From Microbacterium sp. (GTDB lineage Bacteria; Actinomycetota; Actinomycetes; Actinomycetales; Microbacteriaceae): a DNA stretch of 64,000 nt. Every line of letters starts with the position of its first letter. Position 1 is the stretch's first letter. Below, one piece after another: positions 55,713 through 64,000 of the stretch. The DNA lies in contig JAITLK010000001.1 of the NCBI GenBank assembly GCA_031277945.1, positions 279,217-343,216 of the forward strand. Reading direction: 5' to 3'. A model generated the notes under the pieces. The model ran no database searches and was not told where the DNA came from. It saw only the letters and a list, made by a program, of their open reading frames with translations. The position numbers were made by a program, and so were the translations under genes.

Positions 55713-56639
55713 TTACTTCGCCGCGGAGATGTCCGACTCGAGTCCGGTCAGCACCTCCGTGAGCTTCGCCTGGGTCCAGTCAGCCTTGAAGACGAGGTTG
55801 CCGTCGTTGAGCTTCGACACCGCTTCCTCCACCTCGGGGCTGTGGTACGCCTCGATCAGCTTGGCCCAGCGCGGGTCGTCAGCCAGCTCTGCGCGGGTGA
55901 CGAACGCGTTGATGTAGGGCGCGAGCTGCGGGTCGTTGATGTCTTCCTTGAAGATGATGTCCCCGTCGGTGAGCCCGCCGCGCTGCGCCTGCACGTTGTT
56001 GACCACTGCGGCATCGGCGCTGCCGTCCTTGAGCGCAGTCACCGTCTGGTTCGCGTCCACGGGCGTCACCTTCACCTTGGAGTCGACGACGTCTGCCGGG
56101 GTGGAGAGTGCGTTGCCGCCGTCCTTCAGGGTGAGCAGTCCCGCGGTCTGCAGGTTGAGGAGGGCACGGGCGAGGTTGGTCGGGTTGTTCGGGACGGCCA
56201 CCACGGCATCCGCCGGGAGCTTGTCGACCGCGTCGAACTCGGTGGAGTAGAGACCCAGCGGGTAGACGGCGGTCGCGCCGACAGGCACCAGGTCCGCGTT
56301 GTTGTCCACGTTGAACTGAGCGAGGAAGATCAGGTGCTGGAACAGGTTGATGTCCAGCGAACCGTCCTTGACACCCTGGTTGAGCTGGACGCCGTCGGTG
56401 ATCGTCTTCACTTCGAGGTCGATGCCCTCGTCAGCCAGCTTGTCCTTCAGGATCTGCCAGTGCGGCTCGTTGCCGTCATCCGCTCCCAGCACGATCGTGT
56501 CCTGCTTGGCGGCGGTGCTCGCACCGTCGGTCGTGGCACCGGCATCACTGGAGCAGCCGACAAGTCCGCTCACCATGAGCGCGACCGTGGCGAGTCCGAG
56601 GATGGAGGTGGCTCGTTTGGAGAGGGAGATCTTGGTCAT
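55713..56639 (-). CDS. metQ: Methionine-binding lipoprotein MetQ
   Basis: The ATG at 56639 gives 308 residues. The signal peptide ends with the lipobox LVGC. The NlpA/MetQ domain shows DGVQLNQGVKDGSLDINLFQH and VPNNPTNLARALLNLQ, which line the ligand pocket. It binds methionine (or a related amino acid) outside the membrane and delivers it to MetNI. It is the first gene of the operon. Confidence 0.94.
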   Translation of the reverse strand: MTKISLSKRATSILGLATVALMVSGLVGCSSDAGATTDGASTAAKQDTIVLGADDGNEPHWQILKDKLADEGIDLEVKTITDGVQLNQGVKDGSLDINLFQHLIFLAQFNVDNNADLVPVGATAVYPLGLYSTEFDAVDKLPADAVVAVPNNPTNLARALLNLQTAGLLTLKDGGNALSTPADVVDSKVKVTPVDANQTVTALKDGSADAAVVNNVQAQRGGLTDGDIIFKEDINDPQLAPYINAFVTRAELADDPRWAKLIEAYHSPEVEEAVSKLNDGNLVFKADWTQAKLTEVLTGLESDISAAK

Positions 56640-56704
56640 GGCTCCATGAAACAACCCCCGCTCGGCGCCGTCATCTGCGCCCGCAACACCTCGCCACGGA
56701 AGTT

Positions 56705-56740
56705 CTCATGACGTCACGGAACTACACGAAACGTCATGAG
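56705..56740. promoter_or_regulatory. Spaced inverted repeat upstream of metQ
   Basis: CTCATGACGT and ACGTCATGAG are 10-bp arms separated by 16 bases, 66-101 bases before the metQ ATG. The two arms look like paired binding sites of a dimeric regulator. No SAM riboswitch was seen in the 5' region, so this dyad is the best candidate for control of the operon. Confidence 0.5.
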
Positions 56741-56906
56741 ATTTTGACAGGGACGCGTGCCGCAGGTCGACCGCGCGCCTCTGGTCGCGGCCGGTTCGAG
56801 AGTGGCGCGTCACCGGGCGGAGTTCACTCAGCGATCGCGGCGGGCATCGCCGAGGGTCCGTCGCACGCAGCGCGAGAGGACCGACGTGCCCACAATACGG
56901 CGGGAG

Positions 56907-58598
56907 TCAGCCGCGCGGCTCCGCCAGGTACAGCAGCTCGCGCGCATGCGTGAGCGCGGCGTCCGAGTCGGTGAGGCCCGACAACAGCCGCGCCATCTCG
57001 GCTTCGCGTTCCTCCCCGGTGAGCTGGCGCACGCTCGATGCGGTGACGGAGCCGTCGTTGCTCTTCACCACGCTGAGGTGGTTGTTCGCGAAGGCGGCGA
57101 CCTGCGCCAGGTGGGTGACGGCGATGACCTGACTGGTGCGCGCCAGGGTGGCCAGGCGCCGGCCGACCTCGATGGCAGCGGCGCCTCCGATTCCCGCGTC
57201 CACCTCATCGAATACGAACGTCGGCACGGGATCGGTTCCGGCGATCACCACTTCGATGGCGAGCATCACCCGGCTGAGCTCACCCCCGGAGGCGCCCTTC
57301 GCCACCGAGCGCGGTGACGCACCGGGGTGAGGTGCGAGCAGGAGCGCCACGTCGTCCCGGCCGAAGTGAGACGCGGTTCCGGTGCCGACGGCGACCGTGA
57401 GCGTGGCGTCGGGCATCGCCAGGGCGTGGAGCTCCTCGGTGACGGCAGCGCCCAGGCGCACGGCAGCTTCCGTACGCCGCGCAGTCAGAAGGTCGGCTGC
57501 GGCATCCAGCTCCGCCCGCAACGAGTCGATGCGGGTGCTGAGCCGCTCGACTCGGTCGCCGTCGTCGTCCAGTTCCATGAGACGGGCGGAGCCGGTCTCC
57601 AACAGCGCGAGCGCGTCTTCCAGCGATCCGTGTTGGCGGATGAGACCGGCCAGCAGCGCGCGGCGCTCCTCGACCGCTTCGAGTTCGTGAGGGCCGGACT
57701 CATCGAGGTCGGCGAGGTATCCGGACAGCTGCGCCGCGATGTCGACCGCGCGATAGCCGATCTCCGCCAGCTGCTCGGTGAGTGCGGTCAGCACCGGATC
57801 CGTCGCGCGCTCCAGGGCTCTCCGGGCGTCGGCGATGAGCCCCGAGACGTCGGCGGCGTCCTCCTCGCTGGAGAGCGCCTCCCGCGCCGTGCTCGCCGCC
57901 ACGCGGAGCTCTTCGGCATTGCTCAGCCGCTCCGACTTCGCCGCGAGCTCGGTGTCCTCCCCCGGTTCCGGAGCGATGCCCTCGATCACCGCGATCGCCT
58001 CGCGCAGCTGCGCGGCCTCGGCCTGTCGCTCGTCGCGTCGGGTGGTCAGCTCGGTGAGCTCGGCCTCGGCCGCGAGGAACGCGTCGTACACCCGCCGGTA
58101 CTCGGCCAGCGCATACGCCACCGGCTCGCCCGCGAAACGGTCCAGCGCGTCGCGCTGTGCGGCAGCGGAGCGCAACCGCAGCTGATCCGACTGACCGTGG
58201 ACGACCACGAGTTCATCGGCGAGATCCGCGAGAACACCCGCCGGCGCGCTCCGTCCGCCAACGCTCGCCCGGCTGCGGCCTTCGGCCGTCAGCGTGCGCG
58301 AGACATAGAGCTCAGCGTGGCCATCGCCGATCGCTTCGACCTCTCCACCGGCGTCGGCGACCCGATCGGCCACCGCCCCCGCCTCGGGCACCACCCACAC
58401 GCCGGCGACCACCGCGGATTCGGCTCCCGCGCGCACCGCACCGGAATCCGCGCGGGCGCCGAGCAGCAGCCCGAGCCCGGTGACCACCATGGTCTTGCCC
58501 GCGCCCGTCTCACCCGTGATCGCTGTGAAGCCGGGGCCGATCGGCAGGGTCGCCTCGGAGATGACTCCGAGGTCTCGCATGCGCATCTCCTCGATCAT
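56907..58598 (-). CDS. recN: DNA repair protein RecN
   Basis: An SMC-like ATPase acting in double-strand break repair. The ATG at 58598 overlaps the nadK stop (ATGA) and gives 563 residues. Walker A is GETGAGKT (about 28-35), a long coiled-coil middle follows, then KGASGGELSRVMLAIE as signature and FVFDEVDAGIGG as Walker B. The 266-base gap to metQ downstream shows no gene. Confidence 0.96.
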   Translation of the reverse strand: MIEEMRMRDLGVISEATLPIGPGFTAITGETGAGKTMVVTGLGLLLGARADSGAVRAGAESAVVAGVWVVPEAGAVADRVADAGGEVEAIGDGHAELYVSRTLTAEGRSRASVGGRSAPAGVLADLADELVVVHGQSDQLRLRSAAAQRDALDRFAGEPVAYALAEYRRVYDAFLAAEAELTELTTRRDERQAEAAQLREAIAVIEGIAPEPGEDTELAAKSERLSNAEELRVAASTAREALSSEEDAADVSGLIADARRALERATDPVLTALTEQLAEIGYRAVDIAAQLSGYLADLDESGPHELEAVEERRALLAGLIRQHGSLEDALALLETGSARLMELDDDGDRVERLSTRIDSLRAELDAAADLLTARRTEAAVRLGAAVTEELHALAMPDATLTVAVGTGTASHFGRDDVALLLAPHPGASPRSVAKGASGGELSRVMLAIEVVIAGTDPVPTFVFDEVDAGIGGAAAIEVGRRLATLARTSQVIAVTHLAQVAAFANNHLSVVKSNDGSVTASSVRQLTGEEREAEMARLLSGLTDSDAALTHARELLYLAEPRG

Positions 58599-59551
58599 GC
58601 GGATCCTCCCTGAATGGGCAGCACGTCGGTGGCGGGGTCCGGTCCGCGCCAGCCGTCCACCGGCAGGCGGAATTTGCGCACCAGCCGGTCGGTGAACTTG
58701 GCCTCGTGGAGGCGCGCGAGTCGCACCGGAACCGCGGAACGTCGCACCACCACCCGTGCGCCGGGGGGCAGCTCGTGGGAGCGGCGGCCGTCCGCCCACA
58801 GCACGCCATTGCCGTTCGTCCGGCTCATCACCTCGATGGCGACGGACGAGGACGGATCCACCACGATCGGACGGGCGAAGAGGGCATGAGCCGACAGCGG
58901 CACCACGCTGATCGCCTGGACGGTGGGCCAGATCACCGGGCCGCCGGCGGAGAAGTTGTAGGCGGTGGAACCCGTGGGAGTCGAAACCACCATCCCGTCG
59001 CAACCGAAGCTGGTGAGCGGGCGGCCGTCCACTTCCAGGACAACCTCCAGCATCCGCTCTCGGCTGCCCTTCTCGATCGAGGCATCGTTCAGGGCGAAGG
59101 TGGAGTACACCACGTCTCCCTGTGCGTTCTTCACGCGGACGTCGACCGCCATGCGCTCTTCGACGGTGTAGTCGCGAGCGATCACGCGGCGGACGGCCTC
59201 GTCCATGTCGTCACGCTCGCTCTCGGCGAGGAAGCCGACGTGCCCCATGTTGATGCCGAGAACGGGCGCAGCGCTGCCGCGGACCAACTCCGCCGCGCGC
59301 AGGATCGTGCCGTCCCCGCCGAGCACGATGGCGAGTTCGAGATCGGCCGTGCTCAGCTCCTCGCCCAGCATACGGACGCGGTCCAGCACGCTGGGATCGG
59401 GCATCGCGTCGGCCAGGTCGTTGCGATCATCCGGCGACATCACCGGGATGGCGCCCGCCGCTGTGAGGGAATCGATCACCCGCATCGCCGCGGCGACCGT
59501 GTCATCGCGTCGCGCGTGCGCGACGACGAGGATGAAGCGTTCGTCCGTCAT
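58595..59551 (-). CDS. nadK: NAD kinase
   Basis: Phosphorylates NAD+ to NADP+. 318 residues with LGGDGTILRAAELVR (the GGDGT motif), GINMGHVGFLAE, and TGSTAYNFSAGGPV. It overlaps recN and tlyA by 4 bases each (ATGA), so the three are translationally coupled. Confidence 0.96.
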   Translation of the reverse strand: MTDERFILVVAHARRDDTVAAAMRVIDSLTAAGAIPVMSPDDRNDLADAMPDPSVLDRVRMLGEELSTADLELAIVLGGDGTILRAAELVRGSAAPVLGINMGHVGFLAESERDDMDEAVRRVIARDYTVEERMAVDVRVKNAQGDVVYSTFALNDASIEKGSRERMLEVVLEVDGRPLTSFGCDGMVVSTPTGSTAYNFSAGGPVIWPTVQAISVVPLSAHALFARPIVVDPSSSVAIEVMSRTNGNGVLWADGRRSHELPPGARVVVRRSAVPVRLARLHEAKFTDRLVRKFRLPVDGWRGPDPATDVLPIQGGSA

Positions 59552-60339
59552 GCTCCGGTCACCTCCAGGACTCGCTCACGAAAATCAGTGGGATTGGCTC
59601 CCTCACGCCGCAGATGTATCAGAAACTCGGCGTTGCCGTGGGTACCGAGAATCGGACTGGGGAGAATCCCCAGAGTGCCCAGCCCGCCATCCCACGCGCT
59701 CCACAGCACCGCGGACACGGCATCGGCGCGCAGCCCCGGATTCGTGACGAGACCGCCCTTCACAGCGGTACGTCCGACCTCGAACTGCGGCTTGACGAGC
59801 AGCACGATGTCCGCGTCCGCCGCCGCAACGGCGGCGACCGCGGGAATCACGTGTTCGAGCGAGATGAACGAGAGGTCACCGGTGATCACCTGGGGAGGAA
59901 CGGAGACGCCCGTGGCGGCGGTCAGACTCTCCGGGCTCATGTGACGCACATTGAACCCCTCGACGCTTCGCACGCCGGGATCAGCGGCGATCTCGGCCGC
60001 AAGCTGATCGTGGCCCACATCCACGGCGAGAACCGGCTCCGCCCCGCGTTCGCGCAACACCTGTGTGAAACCACCGGTGGATGCGCCCATGTCCAGAGCG
60101 ACGCGACCGTGCGGATCGATGCCGAACCCGTCGAGCGCAGCGATCAGCTTGTGTGCGGCACGGCTGACGTAGTGGTCGGCCCCCGCCACCTCGATCACCG
60201 AATCCTCAGCAACAGGGGCGGACGACTTCACGATGGTCGTGCCGTCGACGCTCACCAGGCCGTCGGCGATGAGACGCGCGGCCTGGGACCGGGAACGAGC
60301 GAGCCCGTGACTGGTGAGCGCCGCATCCAGACGTGTCAT
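59548..60339 (-). CDS. tlyA: TlyA family rRNA 2'-O-methyltransferase
   Basis: 263 residues: an N-terminal S4 domain (RLDAALTSHGLARSRSQAAR) and an FtsJ-like methyltransferase domain with VALDMGASTGGFTQVL for S-adenosylmethionine binding and VLLVKPQFEVGR near the active Lys. In mycobacteria it methylates 16S and 23S rRNA and affects capreomycin sensitivity. It overlaps nadK downstream and the small gene upstream by a few bases. Confidence 0.94.
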   Translation of the reverse strand: MTRLDAALTSHGLARSRSQAARLIADGLVSVDGTTIVKSSAPVAEDSVIEVAGADHYVSRAAHKLIAALDGFGIDPHGRVALDMGASTGGFTQVLRERGAEPVLAVDVGHDQLAAEIAADPGVRSVEGFNVRHMSPESLTAATGVSVPPQVITGDLSFISLEHVIPAVAAVAAADADIVLLVKPQFEVGRTAVKGGLVTNPGLRADAVSAVLWSAWDGGLGTLGILPSPILGTHGNAEFLIHLRREGANPTDFRERVLEVTGA

Positions 60340-60491
60340 CAGGCGGACTCTGCCCGCGGAACGCCGGAGTCCAGGCGCCGTGTCAGCTCGTCATGCAGAC
60401 CCGCATACGCCTCCGCTCGTGCGGCCAGGGGCTGCGCTTCGATGACGCGCAGGCGGCTCACGAGTCCCGGATCAGAGGTGAAGTCGGTCAC
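60339..60491 (-). CDS. Conserved-looking 50-residue protein upstream of tlyA
   Basis: A short GTG-started frame whose TGA overlaps the tlyA ATG by 1 base. It encodes 50 residues, mostly one amphipathic helix: PGLVSRLRVIEAQPLAARAE then AYAGLHDELTRRLD. The codon pattern is that of a real gene (G/C third positions) and the overlap with tlyA matches the coupling seen all along this operon. Function is unknown; it may be a small partner of the operon products. Confidence 0.7.
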   Translation of the reverse strand: MTDFTSDPGLVSRLRVIEAQPLAARAEAYAGLHDELTRRLDSGVPRAESA

Positions 60492-60635
60492 GACTCCACA
60501 ATACGCGCCGCCCCCGACACGGTCACGGAGCTCCCGCGGCCTGCCGCGGAGCCCGGCGGGCGTTCCCGCGCCCGCTCGGACGGCGCGCGTGCTCCGTGCG
60601 CCGCTACTCAGCGCTCCCCCGAGCGACCCGCTTCC

Positions 60636-61697
60636 TCAGGAGCGCCGGCCGGCGAACGGGTCCGCGTACAGCTGCTCCGGCACACGGAACCCGAAGATCG
60701 CGCGTCCGCTGCGCCAGATCGCCTGGGCACCGGCTCGGAGCAGGTTCAGCTGGTCGCCGGCTCGCTCGATGACGATGTCCGGACCATCGATGCGAACGGT
60801 CGCGTCTCCCACGCTCACCCGCTCCCCGTCGATCACGGTCTCCGGATAGGGCTCGAAGAGCCCACGCAGGTCCGCCACGATGAAGTCCGGACGTGAGTCC
60901 GGCGGCGCCGCGAGCACATGCTTCGGGCGATCGATTCCGGTCAGCACGTGCAGAGACGCGATCCCGGCACGGTTCGCGCCCAGGATGTCGGTGTCGAGCC
61001 GGTCACCGAGGAACAGGGCCTTCTTCGCGGCGAATCGCGAGACGGCCTCCTCGAAGATCGGCGTCTCCGGCTTACCCGCAACGGTGGACAGTCGCCCCAC
61101 GGCCGTGTGCACGGCCGAGACGAGCGTGCCGTTCCCGGGCGCGATTCCACGCTCCTTCGGAATGGTCCAGTCGGTGTTCGTGGCGATCCACGGAATCCCG
61201 CCCTCGTCCTCCGGAATCTGCAGCGCATAGGCCGCTTCCGCGAGCTGATTCCAGTCCACCTCGGGCGCGAACCCCTGCACCACCGCAGCGGGTGCGTCCT
61301 CGGCGCTGCGGGTGACGGTGAATCCGGCCTTGTGCAGTTCGTCCACGAGACCGTCACCGCCGACGACGAGGATCGTCGAGCCCGGCGCGACGCGCGACGA
61401 GAGCAGCCGCATCGCGGCCTGCGGGCTCGTCACGATCTCTTCCGGCCTCGTCGGCAGGCCGAGATCGCTCAGGTGCTCGGCAACCGCACGGTCCGTGCGC
61501 GAGGCGTTGTTGGTGATGTAGCCGACCCGAGCCGACTCGCGTGCACGGTTGATGCTCTCCACCGCGTGGGCGATCGCTCCCGCACCGGCGTAAACGACGC
61601 CATCAAGGTCTGCGAGAACGGTGTCAACGCCATCAAGCGGCGTCGGCACCGAATCGGCCGCCGAGGAGGAGCGGCGCGAGAACAAGCCCACGATCAC
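60636..61697 (-). CDS. HAD-IIA family sugar/nucleotide phosphatase
   Basis: 353 residues with the HAD nucleophile segment VLADLDGVVYAGAGAI, YITNNASRTD, and GDRLDTDILGANRAG. This is the NagD/phosphoglycolate phosphatase-like IIA group. The ~80 C-terminal residues beyond the HAD core (from DFIVADLRGLFE) are typical of actinobacterial members. The start overlaps the end of the repeat-protein gene by 4 bases. Substrate unknown. Confidence 0.9.
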   Translation of the reverse strand: MIVGLFSRRSSSAADSVPTPLDGVDTVLADLDGVVYAGAGAIAHAVESINRARESARVGYITNNASRTDRAVAEHLSDLGLPTRPEEIVTSPQAAMRLLSSRVAPGSTILVVGGDGLVDELHKAGFTVTRSAEDAPAAVVQGFAPEVDWNQLAEAAYALQIPEDEGGIPWIATNTDWTIPKERGIAPGNGTLVSAVHTAVGRLSTVAGKPETPIFEEAVSRFAAKKALFLGDRLDTDILGANRAGIASLHVLTGIDRPKHVLAAPPDSRPDFIVADLRGLFEPYPETVIDGERVSVGDATVRIDGPDIVIERAGDQLNLLRAGAQAIWRSGRAIFGFRVPEQLYADPFAGRRS

Positions 61698-63790
61698 TCC
61701 CCCGCGTCGGTGGCGTCGTCCGTGGGCTTTGCCGCACGCTTACGCTCCGGCTTCTCCTCGACGACCTTCACACGAACACGCGGCGGCGCTTCGTCCACAC
61801 TCGGACGCGACTTCTTCGGCTTCTCGGCGGCGTCAGTCGGGTCGGCCTTCTTCGCCTTCCTCGGCTTCTGCTCTGCCACGCCGTCCTCGGATGCGTCGGA
61901 CGAACGAGCCTTGCTCTTCTTCTCCGACTTGTCCTTCTTGGACTTGTCCTTCTTGGACTTGTCCTTCTTCGGCTTGTCCTTCTTCGGCTTCTCGGCCACC
62001 GGGGAGGACGAAATCGCGTCGCCGTCGACTTCCGCGCTGGGCTCCTCGTCATCGGCGTCGTTCTCACCGAGAAGGTCCGCGACCTCGTCCTCGACGGAGT
62101 AGTCGTGGGCGCTCGGCATCACGTCGGTGTCATCCGCGCCAGCTGCTGCCGGTGCCTCGCCAGCGTCGGAGGCATCCCCGGCGCTGCCGACGACGTCCTC
62201 CGCAGACTCGTCGCCTGCAGACTCGGCGCCTGCAGACTCGTCGGTGGACTCCTCGGCGTCAGACGCCTCGCTCGGCTCGTCGTGCGACGGTGCGTCGGAT
62301 ACGTCCTCGGCTTCGTCGAAAGCGTCCTCATCGAACGTATCCTCGACCACGAGGAACTCATCGCTCATACCGCCGGAGAGCGCCTCCTCGGCCACTGCGG
62401 CGCGGTGGTGCCACTGCGCAGCCTCGTCCTCGAGTCCGAGCTCCTCCAAGACGACGGCGCGCGCCTCGAACAGGGCCGGGCTCCAGTCGAATGCCCGGTC
62501 CGGATCCAGCTCGGGGATGTCAAGCTCACCGAGCGCTGCGGCCGTCTGCCCCAGGTCGAGACGGGCGCCGGACATCGCGATGGCGAGCTGCACGCGAACG
62601 TCGGTGGGCAGCTTGCTGCGGTCGACGGCGCGTCCTTCTTCCAGTCCCTTCTCCGGGCGGCCGAGGCCCCGCTCGCTGTCGACGATGAGGGCGATCTGGT
62701 CCTCCTTGCCGGAGATGCGGCGGTAGGTGCGCAGCTCACGCAAGGCCAGAGCAAAATCGCCGATACCGTACGCGGTGATCGCCAGAGTCTCGCGCACGAG
62801 GGCGATACGCCCGGCGCGGCGCGAGGCCGCGAGAGCGTGCTCGTGGGCCAGCGCAGGATCCTCCTCGATCAGACGTGCCGCCATCACCAGATGACGGGCC
62901 ACGCCCTCCGCGTTCTCCTTGCTCAGAGTCTTGAGCTCGTTGCGCGCAGCCGCGGGCAGGTCGCGTGCATCGATCGAATCGGGGATCTCGGGATCCCGCG
63001 GGCGATCCGCGCGCTCATCCTGGGTCGGGCGGCTCGAACGACGCTCGTCCTCGTTGCGGTGGTACGAGCGACGCTCGCCATCCCGCGGGCGGTCGTAGCC
63101 ATCGCGGTTGGGACGGTCGTAGGAGCGACGCTCACCGTCGCGCTGCGGACGATCGAAGGAGCGACGCTCACCGTCGCGCTGCGGACGACCAAAGGAGCGA
63201 CGCTCGCCGTCACGGTTGGGGCGATCGTAGGTGCGACGCTCGCCTTCGCGGTTAGGACGGTCGTAGGAGCGGCGCTCGCCGTCACGCTGCGGACGGTCAA
63301 ACGAGCGACGCTCGCCATCACGGTTAGGACGGTCGTAGGAACGACGCTCACCGTCACGCTGCGGACGGTCGAAGGAACGGCGCTCGCCATCACGCTGCGG
63401 ACGATCAAACGAACGACGCTCGCCATCGCGCTGCGGACGGTCGAAGGAACGACGCTCACCATCACGCTGCGGACGATCAAACGAACGACGCTCGCCGTCA
63501 CGCTGCGGACGGTCGAAGGAACGACGCTCACCATCGCGCTGCGGACGATCAAACGAACGACGCTCACCGTCACGGTTGGCGCGATCGTAGGAGCGGCGCT
63601 CGCCATCGCGCTGCGGACGGTCAAAGGAACGACGCTCACCGTCACGGTTGGGGCGATCGTAGGAACGACGCTCACCGTCACGCTGCGGACGATCAAACGA
63701 ACGACGCTCACCATCACGCTGCGGGGGTCGGGAGTCGGAGCGGCGACGCTCGTCGCGCCTGTCGTCGTTTCGGCCGTTGTTGTCTGCCAT
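61694..63790 (-). CDS. Long protein with 12-residue Arg-rich repeats, TPR-like centre and Lys-rich tail
   Basis: The ATG at 63790 gives 698 residues. Residues 25-228 are seventeen copies of a 12-residue unit, RDGERRS[FY]DRP[QN], nearly identical at DNA level. Residues ~270-460 are helix pairs with TPR-like spacing (e.g. AYGIGDFALALRELRTYRR). The rest is acidic, then a Lys/Asp tail (KKDKSKKDKS). The repeats are surely disordered, with Arg and aromatic residues as in RNA-binding RGG-type regions. The function is unknown; location next to rRNA and in a ribosome-related operon hints at RNA work. It is co-translated with the HAD gene. Confidence 0.85.
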   Translation of the reverse strand: MADNNGRNDDRRDERRRSDSRPPQRDGERRSFDRPQRDGERRSYDRPNRDGERRSFDRPQRDGERRSYDRANRDGERRSFDRPQRDGERRSFDRPQRDGERRSFDRPQRDGERRSFDRPQRDGERRSFDRPQRDGERRSFDRPQRDGERRSYDRPNRDGERRSFDRPQRDGERRSYDRPNREGERRTYDRPNRDGERRSFGRPQRDGERRSFDRPQRDGERRSYDRPNRDGYDRPRDGERRSYHRNEDERRSSRPTQDERADRPRDPEIPDSIDARDLPAAARNELKTLSKENAEGVARHLVMAARLIEEDPALAHEHALAASRRAGRIALVRETLAITAYGIGDFALALRELRTYRRISGKEDQIALIVDSERGLGRPEKGLEEGRAVDRSKLPTDVRVQLAIAMSGARLDLGQTAAALGELDIPELDPDRAFDWSPALFEARAVVLEELGLEDEAAQWHHRAAVAEEALSGGMSDEFLVVEDTFDEDAFDEAEDVSDAPSHDEPSEASDAEESTDESAGAESAGDESAEDVVGSAGDASDAGEAPAAAGADDTDVMPSAHDYSVEDEVADLLGENDADDEEPSAEVDGDAISSSPVAEKPKKDKPKKDKSKKDKSKKDKSEKKSKARSSDASEDGVAEQKPRKAKKADPTDAAEKPKKSRPSVDEAPPRVRVKVVEEKPERKRAAKPTDDATDAGE
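63107..63718 (-). repeat. 36-bp tandem repeat, 17 copies, in the repeat-protein gene
   Basis: Each unit encodes 12 residues; two versions alternate irregularly, one with SFDRPQ and one with SYDRPN, with single variants (RAN, SFGRPQ, a Thr form). Near identity of units in the middle (six SFDRPQ copies in a row) suggests recent slippage or recombination, so copy number likely varies among strains. Confidence 0.95.
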
Positions 63791-63839
63791 CGTCGCTCCT
63801 CTGTTGACCTTCCTCGGGTACATTCTCCCCCGAAACCAC

Positions 63840-63871
63840 GAAAGGCCCACCCAGCGTTGGGTGGGCCTTTC
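63840..63871 (-). terminator. Terminator of the 5S rRNA operon
   Basis: A perfect 14-bp inverted repeat (GAAAGGCCCACCCA / TGGGTGGGCCTTTC) with a 4-base loop, 11 bases past the 5S 3' end, with T-rich ends. It ends the rRNA operon transcribed leftward from outside the window. Confidence 0.88.
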
Positions 63872-63882
63872 GAACGAAAGAA

Positions 63883-64000
63883 GTCCGGCGGTGTCCTACT
63901 CTCCCACAGGGTCCCCCCTGCAGTACCATCGGCGCTGAGAGGCTTAGCTTCTGGGTTCGGAATGTAACCAGGCGTTTCCCTCTCGCTATGGCCGCCGAAA
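63883..64000 (-). rRNA. rrf: 5S ribosomal RNA (at window edge)
   Basis: Read leftward, the 118 bases match the actinobacterial 5S pattern: GGCGGCCATAGCG near the 5' end, GAACCCAGAAGCTAAGC in loop regions, GCCGATGGTACTGC, and GGGAGAGTAGGACACCGCC at the 3' end, which pairs with the 5' end. Only one or two 5' bases may be missing. The 16S and 23S genes would lie to the right. Confidence 0.95.

Noticed and set aside
56640-56906. SAM riboswitch before metQ
   Set aside because: The leader is short and no conserved multi-stem aptamer pattern could be drawn; only the spaced dyad is evident.
63107-63718. 36-bp regular repeats, CRISPR-like at first glance
   Set aside because: There are no spacers; units are contiguous and keep the reading frame of a protein gene.

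Overview
The window reads as a chromosomal segment of a high-GC Gram-positive actinobacterium of the family Microbacteriaceae, most likely Microbacterium or a close relative. The basis is the very GC-rich coding with frequent GTG starts, the actinobacterial 5S rRNA at the right edge, and the gene orders parA-scpA-scpB-rluB-tyrA-cmk-der and tlyA-nadK-recN. The genus is an inference; no database was consulted.

Left part (1-4.5 kb): a restriction-modification locus. A C5-cytosine methyltransferase, a PD-(D/E)XK-like protein and a Vsr mismatch endonuclease form a leftward operon. A second PD-(D/E)XK-like protein is transcribed divergently and looks homologous to the first. A partial gene with a HEPN-type RNxxxH motif lies at the edge.

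Integrated island (about 4664-20995): a 38-bp direct repeat of the 3' part of tRNA-Pro(GGG) bounds it. The intact tRNA lies at the right end beside a tyrosine integrase and an excisionase-like gene. The cargo looks defence-related: a SIR2 protein of 1170 residues, a two-gene unit (four-helix membrane protein plus an unrecognised partner), and a 1215-residue protein with an N-terminal DUF4365 nuclease-like domain, a long TPR-like middle and a C-terminal PIN-like segment. There are also a serine recombinase, a small unknown gene, a 59-codon helix-turn-helix remnant, and an internal 3' half of a tRNA-Ala that looks like a fossil attachment site.

Core and metabolic part (21-64 kb): a GNAT acetyltransferase, a YhhN membrane protein, an S4 RNA-binding protein and a NUDIX-NYN fusion; then der, cmk, tyrA, rluB, scpB, scpA and parA in one leftward run. 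Next come a MacB-type ABC exporter with adaptor and lipoprotein (31.5-36.5 kb) and a polyamine (gamma-glutamyl-putrescine type) catabolic cluster with its FadR-type regulator and permease (36.7-43.4 kb). xerD, a NUDIX hydrolase and pyrG follow. A fructan/sucrose operon (fructokinase, GH32, ABC importer) sits under a divergent LacI regulator with three visible operators, and a methionine ABC importer follows. The window ends with recN-nadK-tlyA, a 50-codon gene, a HAD hydrolase, a protein with seventeen 12-residue repeats, and 5S rRNA.

Most chromosomal genes from 23 kb onward are on the minus strand and many overlap by 1-17 bases, implying translational coupling. The puu, fructan and methionine clusters appear to be accessory modules placed between housekeeping blocks.
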